From Atriophallophorus winterbourni (Eukaryota > Platyhelminthes > Trematoda > Plagiorchiida > Microphallidae), in assembly GCA_013407085.1 (NCBI GenBank), contig JACCGJ010000327.1, forward strand, positions 62,001 through 126,000: a stretch of 64,000 bases of DNA. Reading direction: 5' to 3'. Position 1 is the first letter of the stretch. Each line of letters starts with the position of its first letter. This document shows positions 55,204-64,000 of the stretch, piece by piece. The notes under the pieces were generated by a model, which was given only the letters and a program-made list of their open reading frames with translations, ran no database searches and was not told the origin of the DNA. Position numbers and translations under genes: made by a program.

Positions 55204-58200
55204 TTAAATACGCTGAAGTTTAGCCCGAATTCGTTCAACACCATCTTTAAGTTGCATGTAAAATGGAAATTCATGCTGCGAAATACGAATTTTTATTTTA
55301 TTCAAATCAAACACGTTTGAGAAACCTCGACGTATCTGAAATGTAATAAAATATCAGTAATTCGAAAAGTTTGGAAAAACATGAAGAATGTCCATACAAA
55401 CAAAGAGTAGTATTTTATGTAGTGTCAACTAGTGTCAATTCGTGAAAGAAGACGAGGGTATCAAGTAACTTATTTATGGCTGTATGTTTTTCTGAATAAT
55501 TAACTTAAAATTGATAAAATATATTTTCTATTATACTCTAAAATATCTCAGTTTTGTTGGAACTGATCTCGTTAATGGAGATTCTATATCTGTTTTACCT
55601 CAAACATTCCCATTAATAAACGTTACAAAAATTGTGCCTCACAGCGCTAATAAATGCTAACTATACATCGCCATACATTAGTTTGATAAGCCATTCCATG
55701 TCTTCATTTCGTCAAACTAACACTTTGGGCCTGATTATGAATTACCACGGCATAAATAATGAAATATTGCGCGGAATCATCAAACTTCTCCGTTTATCTT
55801 AACAAATACTGAACCGATAAATGTAACAAGAACTTTACAAATTCTACACTGATGTGGTTTACAAATCAGATGAAATTACTTTACCGTATTATGTAAGTTT
55901 AAACAATGGCTCAAAATGAAGGCATTAGTAAGGCAGACAAATGAATCTGAAAATGACACCTTGGTAATCATAAACTTGAGTGGAACGTTGCATTTACCAA
56001 AAGATGTAGAATTATAAATCCTCTACAAAACGATTCCGTCTAAAATTTTGCATGGCAGTTTTATTCTAAATTGAAACCTTTAAAAGATCGATATGGTACT
56101 TTGGAAAGGAATTCGTACCACAATTTCCACAAGTGCTTCCATATTTGTCAATGTCAAACTAGAGTGATTTTCTACATTCAAAACCATCTAGTGAAATTAT
56201 ATGTTTGATCTGCAAGAGCACCTATTAAGCGATATGTGTTTAACCAATAGGCAATATTGTTTAATTGCTTATAAATTATTTATATACACAATTGATTGCA
56301 GTGAAAATTGCACGAAAATATTAGGTTGAAACTGTAAAACAGCAATATGTTCATCTCGGTTATTAATCACTTGCAACAATCAAACATTGGATCATGTGCC
56401 TTCTAAACAACTTTACTGATAGTTGTATACGTAAATAAAATTCACCGTATTTTGTAGGTTAGTGAGATTTGGTAATACATTTAACCATATAATAACCGTG
56501 ACCTTTCAATCCAGAAAAACATGAAAAGCAAACTTAACTCACTGTTTCATTGCTACACTTTAAAATATTGGAAAATTTAATACATAAATATTATAGTGTT
56601 GAGTAAGTATTTCGACGTTAAGCTTGTCATAATTTTGCAGTATTTCAATGAAATGATAAAGGTATACATAAAGGAATACATGCAGCAAAAGTAGCTTTAC
56701 TTACTAAATGCACCAACTGTTAATAGTGAAAAAATAAGTTTATTTTTAATAAGAGAAATTTGATTGATAGGTTTATATACATTTTAAATTTAATATTTTC
56801 TAAAGCCTAAAAACGGTGTTCCAGCGTTTATCCTCGCCCAAGTTTTGTGAAGTGTAATAAAAGATCTCAATAGTCGCATATTCTGCGTCAAGCACGATAT
56901 CGAAAAAGTTCCATATTGTGCGGTTTTGATCGTCAGTTTTTAGCCCTCGAAGTTGGTGCCAGACTTCATGATTTATTTTTTCAACAACTTTTGATTATTT
57001 TTATGGATATCTGAGCTGCGTACATTTGAAAGCTTGTTAACATCAAAGTTTTCATAATTTTTTGCAATACATAAAATATTATAGTTATTTTTTATTCAGT
57101 AAGATATTGTTTGAACTTCTGCTAGATTATTTGAAACATTCAAATAATAAATGCGAGATTTATTAAGGAATCCTGAACGAATTATACTTTTAGGATAAAT
57201 TTCAGCCAATAACATGTCCCGATCATATGTTTGTGAAGATTGGCATCCGAGGATATTATCTACAAATATACTCCGGTAATTGTACACAACTATGTTTCTT
57301 TAATATAAGAAAATCAATGTTCTCAAAGAAAACCGCGAAACTGCTCGATCATCCTAAAAGAAATTAATTTGATACTTACGTAAACTTCCTAAAATTAATG
57401 ATAATAAAATTATTTTGACGATATTAAATGATTTTAAATTAAATGATCTTACCAACGATACGTAATGCCATAATATATTCCGCTCATTATTTTTCTCGTT
57501 TGATTCAGGAACGATAATCATTATTTTCAAGACATGCTTCGTGATTATTTAAATGAAAATTGAGGCACTTTGTAAGAAAAGAACTCTTTGAAAAGTGGCA
57601 TTAAAGAATACCTTTTTTTACCATCTTATGACTGTTTCGGGGTTCACTAAATCTGATAATATTGCCTTTACTCTGTGACGGTAAACTAAATAAACAGCAA
57701 CTGGTTGTGGTCTGTAACTGAAGGTAAGTAGAGTGGCAAAATTTATTGATAATGTATTAGTTTTTCGGGCGCTTAGATGCGAATCACTTAGTACTTGGCA
57801 ATGTAAGGACCCCGATTCAACAGTAGTATAAACTCTTAACCTTGATTAGATTTTATCAAATATACGCCAAGTCATGTTTTGTCAGATTTTCGCATAGAAT
57901 TAATTTTTTAATTCGGTATTGATTTCAAGATGATAACTCTTTTGATAGAGGAAGCGTTATAATTTTTTTTAATTTGGAATTTCTAAATAGAATACGATGC
58001 AAGATCTGCATTTACTTCCGCCTAAAGTAATGTAAAAGCACGTACCCAATATTGTTGCTGGTGAACCATTTGAAATGAAAACAATAAGTTTTAGATATTC
58101 ATATGAAACTTATATAAACATTGAAAATATTCGCTCTCTCATTTTTATACGCAAAAATAGGATTTATTAGGTATGAAACTGAGATTATTTTCAATCTCTG

Positions 58201-61142
58201 TGACTATTATTTTTAAACAAAGATGCAATATTTTTGTTATCAGCTTAGAGAATGATATTGCAAAATTATATATATATATATATCTTCACATTTATATAAA
58301 TATGCAACTAATAGCATCACTATATATATGAGTTGTTCCAGTTATTGATCTAGAACGTGATAATCAAAAATTTCGAAAATTTAAAATCAACTTACTAAAT
58401 ATTCGTTTATTAACTGTTTAGATAATGTTTATTCAGATTTTGAGAATTGCAAATTACATCAAATTTTTATATGTATTACAAACAAACAAATCTATGCATT
58501 ATACTTAATATTCGAGAAAAACTTTAATTATTTTTTACAAAATCATACCACAGAACTAGAAAGTGTACAGAATAAACTGTGCAACTTTAGTGTTTTACTC
58601 GACACGCAGTCCATAGATATTTTTAGTTGTTCGCAACCGGAAGATATATTATCTTCGTGCTATCTTCGTGTTCAGACCTCTAGGATCACTGCGTGAGTGC
58701 GTTGAATCGAACAATACTTACTTACTTTTACTTTTGTGCGGCTGGCTCCACGGGTGAATTAGCCGGCTTCATTGATGTCTCGGATCGCACCAGCCCACGC
58801 ACGTCGATCGTAGGCGAGATCGTTGCAGATCGTGATGCAGTCTCGTTCCCACCTGCGAACTCCGTAGACGGTACGCAGACTCATTAAGACATCATCATGA
58901 AGTTTCTTGGGGGTAGTGTACAAGTGATGTCCCCAGCACCACTCGGTGTTTGTTCGAGTACACCTCTCTAGCCTTTGCACAGCCAAGTGCGACCTACAAG
59001 GCAGCAAGGAGTTGACAGATAAACGCGCTGTGCGCCAGTTATCTACCTACGGGATTTCTCTCCGGATTTTTCCTCGGGGTTTTCTCCCGAAGCCTTTCCC
59101 GCAATCGGGTGACCCACAAGGCAGTGGGGGTTTGGGGTCAGGGTTTTCCTTCCCCTAGATGGATTGACAGTAGCTGACGAGCTCCATCTGCCCGGAGCAA
59201 ACTGGTTTTAAGGCGCAAGTCACCCGCCTTTGCCCATTCTCCTGTCAGTAAGCACAGTTCCACCGGGATTGTGAAAGCACCATAACCCTATTTCAATTAT
59301 GAATATTCAATCCAGATCAATATCAAGTTAAATAGAAGAAGAAGAAATTGACTTTATTCGTACACACGAACTTTCAGCTGTTACAATAATTCCACCACAA
59401 ATTTAAAAGAATGATAAACATGTCCCGACATCGAGTTACAATTTGTTGACTGAACTATTTTCCTTGTCCGTCTAAATTGATTGACATACGATCCAGTTTA
59501 CTAGCAAAAGTTTTTCGGTCAAACGTTTCACTGCCAGTCCCGGTATCTCGTACTTCGTTTTAAAGTGCACGTCCAAATTTGACCTCAGTTGATCTGAAAA
59601 TATTTGATGCATTTTACCCTTGGAGAAATTAATTGTATGCACGGCCGATTTGAAGGCCCCGCATTGTAGGAGACGAAGCTTAGTCTCTTGGTTACTTTAT
59701 AGCCAAGATTTAAAAGTAGAAGATCATCTCTTAAAAGTTCGACAGTATTAATCGGCATAATTTTAAGACTTGGAAAACATTTTAGAAGAAAACTTTAGTA
59801 ACTGTCTTCAGGTAGCACACAAATAGAAGGAAGTGAGATGATCTAACGAACATTTGAAGAACGAATCACGGAAAATTCATGTACAATAATATTTATTTTA
59901 TTCTTCTTCTAAAATTGACAAATCGCTAGCTTACCTCTTACTTCTTCCGTCCCTAAAATAATGTAAAAGATATTTCGATTATCATCAATACACTTCGATA
60001 ATACGAAATAAATACATTTACAAATTTATTCCTTGATGTCGACAGCAAATTGTGTGAAGGCATTACAAAAAATGAGGAATAAACTTCGAGGTATTTCGTA
60101 GGTAAATTCCATGAATTTGGAAATGCTATACAGTAACCAGGGAAAACAGAATAATCGAAAGCCTAAAAATACCTTTCTGTTTAATGTAACAAATAAATAT
60201 AAATTCGAAAAAGTGAAACGAAAAATTACAATTTAATTTACAACTATTTATTATTATTTTTGTATGTTTTGATCAAATTGATGAACAAATATCGACTTAA
60301 ATTATTTGATATTATGTTCACTTATCAAAACAGAATATGGAAACAGAATTTGATATAAATTGTAGAAAATTTAAGCGTAGCACAATATCGTTGAGTCGAA
60401 TGTCAAGGAATCCTTAAACTTACAAAATATTAATACAAATATAACAGCACGATACGATCCTGAGGCATGCGTTATGAAAATGCTCGCAAATACGGGTTTT
60501 TCATGCTCATGAGTTCAAGCTAATTCATATAAGTTTTAGCATATGGGAATACACAGTTCGGTCCTGCCAACCCTATCCAAATACCTTAAAATCACAATTT
60601 CATTATAGCACATAGTGCTCCATGTATACCCAAAATAGATCGTTTGTCGAAGTATTTCCTGAGCCTGAATTAATGATTTACTCGAATTCCAATTATCATT
60701 TTTTAACCAATAATAAATGATTAAGACATACCATCATCATGGCTGTTCGAGTCAACACTTTGTCCATGTTGTTCGCCGGACTCAGGTTGAGCAACACACA
60801 CTGTGAAATAAACATGAGAAAAATGCTGGATCTTATCAACATCAAGTGAAACACATTTTCATATTTCAATAACTGCTTGAAATCCGAATATTTTTATTTA
60901 ACCCAGATAAATATATTAATGTTACTTATTTAATTATTTTAGCTTACGTAAATAATCTATTTCTTAAAAATTATTGAGTGGCTGTTTTTGATAATTAGTG
61001 CAACAAATAATCCAAAATATGCTGCTTTGTCTCAATGACATCATCGGAAAATTACGAACAGAATGTAAGAGATTTTGAACGTACCGTCAGTAATCACTAG
61101 AAATATAATGAACGCACAAAACAGAGTTTTCATCGAAGCCAT
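55204..61142 (-). CDS. Micro-exon gene (MEG-type secreted protein), ~113 residues over about ten exons
   Basis: Minus-strand exon model (high to low): 61085..61142 (58 nt), 60732..60800 (69), 59935..59952 (18), 58396..58413 (18), 58016..58021 (6), 57380..57388 (9), 56705..56716 (12), 56543..56552 (10), 55839..55848 (10), 55204..55335 (132 with stop). Every exon has GT/AG borders; many donors are GTAAG or GTGAG and acceptors TTTAG or ACAG. Phases agree throughout and the total, 342 nt, is divisible by three with no internal stop. Exon 1 gives a signal peptide (MASMKTLFCAFIIFLVITD), exon 2 a polar stretch (CVAQPESGEQHGQSVDSNS), the small exons add 2-6 residues each, and the last exon a basic 43-residue tail starting IRRGFSNVFDLNKIKI. 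Signal peptide plus symmetric tiny exons is the schistosome MEG design, which makes variant secreted proteins by exon skipping. Weakest exons: the 18-nt one at 58396, the 6-nt one and the two 10-nt ones. A 36-nt candidate (60424..60459) would also fit in phase. Family member not identified. Confidence 0.75.
58707..59271 (-). mobile_element. Short RTE-derived non-autonomous element in a MEG intron
   Basis: Read on the minus strand, its 5' part matches the RTE-A leader (GGAACTG, CTGACAGGAGAA, CAGATGGAGCTCGT, CCATCTAGGGGAAG), and it ends in a 3' tail with AAGTAAGTAAGTA repeats. The middle keeps a frame (58759..59007) ending CNDLAYDRRAWAGAIRDINE, like the C-terminal tail of an RTE protein. The whole EEP and RT are missing. 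Head plus tail of a LINE with the centre deleted is the structure of a non-autonomous derivative. Confidence 0.6.
59333..59875 (-). repeat. Unclassified LINE-like 3' fragment
   Basis: It begins with an inverted TTC-rich tail preceded by GAATAAAGTCAATTTCTTC, the same tail as 11975..12055. The body shows a broken minus-strand frame (TVELLRDDLLLLNLGYKVTK). I cannot assign a family. It lies in the intron between MEG exons 3 and 4. Confidence 0.45.
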
Positions 61143-61176
61143 CGTTCACGTTTTGATTCTGCATGAATCATTTTAA

Positions 61177-61216
61177 TTTATATTGTGCAGCAACTGAGGT
61201 CAGCATTTTGATTGGT
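61177..61216 (-). promoter_or_regulatory. Likely promoter of the micro-exon gene
   Basis: On the minus strand CCAAT (61212..61216) and TATAAAT (61177..61183) precede the start codon (61140..61142) by about 70 and 35 nt. Order and spacing fit a TATA-type promoter with a very short 5' UTR. Confidence 0.5.
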
Positions 61217-61740
61217 TCACTTCAAATTAATTAAAAAATAATTGGATATTGAACAGGTTTCAAGAAAAAAACAGTTCATAGGCAGTTAATCATTTTAATG
61301 AAATATTTCTGATAAATGTATTGCAAAAAAACAATTTTTTTACGATTAATCTATTCTGAAGTAACTTCTCTGCCAACATTTTACCGAATAAATTTGTTTT
61401 CATTCTGATTAGTTCTGAAAAATGTTTGCACCTCGTATTATAGTATTTTTATTGACTAAGTTTCAAATGTCTTACAATGTATTTCAATTTGCCATTGTAA
61501 GTCAAAACCTCAAGAACAGAAGTGAATTAAAACATCCCTTCCTTAATTTCTGATTGCACAATTACGAGATATTAGTACTCAAATAAATTTTACCATTTTT
61601 TTCGCTGATCATAATGTGTCTTACGCCGGCAATTAATTGAATGTGCAACATATTTGAATGCAAATTATGCATTCTAAAGAAAGAATGTGCCGATTGACGT
61701 GGTTACCGGCATACATGTTGACATTCTGAAAGAAAATTTC
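61217..61740. other. No recognised feature
   Basis: AT-rich upstream flank of the micro-exon gene. Confidence 0.5.
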
Positions 61741-61869
61741 CTACATGAGCATGAGCTCATATGATTGAACAGGTTGTTTGTACCAACCTTACCCAACAGT
61801 GGCATACACACGCAACTCTTTTACCATTCTTCCACTGTTTTGAGCGCAGGCGGATTCTGATCCTACTGT

Positions 61870-61911
61870 CCCCACCTGATGAGTGTAAACAGCACGAACC
61901 CGTTCGTGGTG
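61870..61911 (+). ncRNA. Hammerhead ribozyme relic with a nearly complete core
   Basis: CCCCAC (stem I), CTGATGA, stem II GTGT/GCAC, GAAC in place of GAAA, CCGTTC, then GTGGTG. Stem I pairs well but the A of the stem III closing pair is changed, so activity is doubtful. Confidence 0.6.
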
Positions 61912-62146
61912 TGTGTGTGTGATGGGGGTGAATGCAAATGAGCTTTTTGTAAACGGTCATTCGTTCAAACCCAGTGTTCATGAGTGTCGGCTCATGTGAA
62001 TAAACAGGTTGGTCGTAACAACCTTTCCCTACTGTGGCATACAAGCGCAACTTGCTAATACGTATTAGTTTGTACTCTGTTTCATATTAGCCGTAATTAT
62101 TCATCATGCTCAAGAAAGCTTATTTGCATGCATTTCCATCACACAC

Positions 62147-62190
62147 ACCCCACGACCAATATAGTTCTGTTTGAACTCATCTGGTTGGGA
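62147..62190 (-). ncRNA. Hammerhead ribozyme relic, minus strand
   Basis: Reads CCCAACCAGATGAG, stem II GTTC/GAAC, then TATATTGGTCGTGGGG. The GAAA box is lost. Stem II differs from the array (GTGC/GCAC) yet still pairs perfectly. Confidence 0.5.
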
Positions 62191-62390
62191 CAATAGAATC
62201 AGGATTCACATGCGCTTTAAACAGTGTGACCGATGGTAAACAATTTGCGTTTGCATTTCACTCTTGTGTAAGTTTGGTACAACCAACCTACTCAATCGCA
62301 TGTGCCTACAATCATGTAGATAGGGCTTAAACTCATTACAATAAACAAGGAATCTCATTTTCATTCATTTCAATCACACACCTCAATATG

Positions 62391-63900
62391 TTCATTTTTG
62401 ATAAATGCTAAAGCCTGGTAGGTATTATGTGGAAAGTTTGTAAAACGTGAGTGAGCAATTTTTCGCCTCTTCTCTAATAGCTTGTATCCAAAATTTTATC
62501 CTTCATTTAACAACACGTTAATTGTTTGCACTATGTGATTATATGTGTTCATTTTAATCATTATCATTTGATCGACCTAGTGATAACCATCGAAAAGCAT
62601 GTTTGGAGTGGGTGAACAGAACGAAATCGGTTAATTGTATGCTTTTCTAGTACATCAATGTTGTTGAATTATGGACGTTCATTCGTTGACTGCCGGAGTA
62701 AACTATTCCACACTAATTGGTATTTAAGCTTATGCAAACGAAACCTTAGTACCAAAACGTTGTGATTCTGTAGATTACCGAATATGGTGTCGATACTATC
62801 GCTGATATTGTAATACGATGTATACTAGTGGTAATGTAACCATTTCGGGATCCAGAAGAAATTTTTTATTACCAATATGTTGTTTTATAAGGCTCATTAA
62901 AATTAAAAGTGCTGTCTACTCGTATCAAGAGAACAATAATTGAACCATGAAATGATGCGTAATTGTATAAGATGCGGAAGGATTCTAAACTACAGTCTCG
63001 TGAATATGTCCGCTGCTTATCGTTCACTTTAGCCATTTCACTCAAATAATATTATCACGTTTAGAAAAAATAATATTTGAGAATAATTTGTTTCACTTTG
63101 TTGACACTATATAACTTCTGTATAAGTGATAGTTCTGTAAACATTACATATGTTGTGATATTGCAAGAAAGATGCTGCATTGTAAAAGTTTTTAGGTCAC
63201 ACTTATATTGTAAGCTCACGGTTCACCACTATCACCTCAAACATATTATCAAACCTTGCACCACAATGAAGGTGCATCACCTTAATTAACCTTATTTCAC
63301 ATTTCTGGTTTAATTCAAAGTTCAAAATTTGAGGTCTTTATTCTTTTTTATTTAAAATTTGAGAGCATAAAATCAAAGAGTTTTTAATTCATTTAAATAT
63401 ATTCTGTTGAACTCTTCAACTACTGAAATCCTGAATTGTCGATTTTCATGATTAGCATCATCAGACCATCCGTGTGTTTACTATGCAATTACCAAACTAG
63501 AACAATTTGAATATCCATGTAACATTCGCTATTGCGAGTGCTGCGCTTAACAATTAATTCATTTTAATCGTCGATGAAATATCATATCACCATAATTTCT
63601 GATCTGAATCGTTCAAATGTTGCAGCTTTTTCCAATAACTGTAACCTTAATGCCTGTTTTGACCATCAGGAAATATTTACCAAGTAGACCTGAAAATTAT
63701 AAGTGATACAGAGAGAAAGTGGTGAAACTACATTTGTATGTTGCTCCCATACCCCGCACATAATTATAGCGAAATTGTTTGCCACAAATTGAATACATCA
63801 GATAATGGCTAAAGGAATGTCGAGCATCAAATTTTATTTTGTTTAACATACTGGAAAGCCCTACTGTTTCTGCAGTCATTATTGGTTAAAAACAATTTGA
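62391..63900. other. No recognised gene
   Basis: AT-rich anonymous DNA. Short frames at 63077..63289 and 63697..63879 lack motifs. Confidence 0.5.
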
Positions 63901-64000
63901 TACCGAAGACTGTATTGTTGCCAGGCGGAACTTTTTATCATCTGCACAGCATCCACTGTATAAATTGGTGTTATTTGTCCCAGTCATCCAGTCGCTTGTT
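63901..64000 (-). pseudogene. CR1-like RT fragment cut by the right window edge
   Basis: Matches the minus-strand CR1-C copy around 53436..53535 (CGAAGAC, CATCCACT, TAAATTGGTGT, CCAGTC/CCAGC), i.e. the RT segment covering the YRPVTLLSS region. Too short to judge integrity. Confidence 0.6.

Larger units (their letters stand above)
61741..62390. mobile_element. Second retrozyme-like locus, decayed, inverted arrangement
   Basis: Two plus-strand unit copies begin near 61762 (TGATTGAACAGGTT) and 61995 (TGAATAAACAGGTT), about 233 bp apart, followed from ~62110 by minus-strand unit sequence (CACACACCCCACGACC, GGTACAACCAACCTACTCAATC). Period and content match the 30-kb array, but substitutions are numerous. 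Here plus units come first, the opposite of the 30-kb locus. Confidence 0.7.

Noticed and set aside
57453..57482. 30-nt segment with a perfect GTAAGA donor in the MEG
   Set aside because: Its acceptor side is purine-rich (AAATAATGAG), so splicing is unlikely.
57622..57682. Two further micro-exon candidates (25 nt at 57622..57646 and 14 nt at 57669..57682) with GT/AG borders
   Set aside because: Their lengths sum to a multiple of three, but splicing them in creates a TGA in the MEG frame.
58549..58555. 7-nt segment with splice-like borders in the MEG region
   Set aside because: Length breaks the phase and nothing downstream restores it.

Overview
This is a eukaryotic, AT-rich, repeat-dominated genomic window. 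I infer a digenean fluke, most likely a schistosome-type blood fluke. The best evidence is a gene on the minus strand (55204..61142) built from a signal-peptide exon, a run of tiny exons (candidates of 18, 18, 6, 9, 12, 10 and 10 nt) and a longer terminal exon. That is the micro-exon-gene (MEG) layout known from schistosomes. A second small gene (24946..25290, plus) encodes a secreted protein and is interrupted by a 33-nt intron, another schistosome habit. A third host gene is suggested only by a terminal exon (15650..15933, minus) with a splice acceptor and a polyadenylation signal. The transposon mix (CR1-like and RTE-like LINEs, BEL/Pao, Penelope, CACTA, hAT, Tigger, MULE) fits this but would not prove it. 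No bacterial gene, tRNA, rRNA or CRISPR array was recognised.

Layout. 1-2.6 kb: a CR1-like LINE on the minus strand running off the left edge. 2.8-4.7 kb: a GC-richer block that looks like a non-autonomous CACTA transposon with ~117-bp repeats. 4.9-12.5 kb: decayed pieces of Penelope, BEL/Pao, CR1, MULE and Ty3/gypsy elements. 12.5-20.4 kb: mostly anonymous AT-rich DNA with the isolated terminal exon, a microsatellite and a degenerate CR1. 20.4-24.2 kb: RTE family A. 24.8-25.3 kb: the small secreted-protein gene. 26.3-29.6 kb: a Penelope-like element bounded by a 13-bp target duplication, carrying a nested RTE-A 3' piece and a Tigger derivative. 30.1-31.3 kb: an array of 232-bp units, each with a hammerhead ribozyme, two on the minus strand followed by three on the plus strand. 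32.4-36.3 kb: a nearly complete CR1 (family C). 36.4-41.7 kb: RTE family B with a 10-bp target duplication, split by a CR1-C derivative whose ORF1 is fused to the tail of ORF2. 42.1-50.5 kb: a hAT element with an 8-bp target duplication that contains a Tigger derivative, its own transposase, and a CR1-C 5' piece that itself holds a BEL/Pao element with 495-bp LTRs. 51.5-55 kb: two more CR1 copies. 55.1-61.2 kb: the micro-exon gene, with LINE fragments in an intron. 61.7-62.4 kb: a second, decayed hammerhead-unit locus. The right edge cuts another CR1 fragment.

Working together. The host genes would make small secreted proteins. Nearly everything else is mobile DNA, much of it non-autonomous: CR1-C and RTE derivatives that lost internal sequence but kept their termini, a BEL/Pao copy that lost much of pol in frame but kept Gag and protease, two Tigger copies that lost different internal parts, and ribozyme-bearing units with no protein. 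These would depend on enzymes supplied by relatives elsewhere in the genome. Coordinates, target duplications, repeat periods and splice sites were read by eye; family assignments come from recognised motifs, not from searches.
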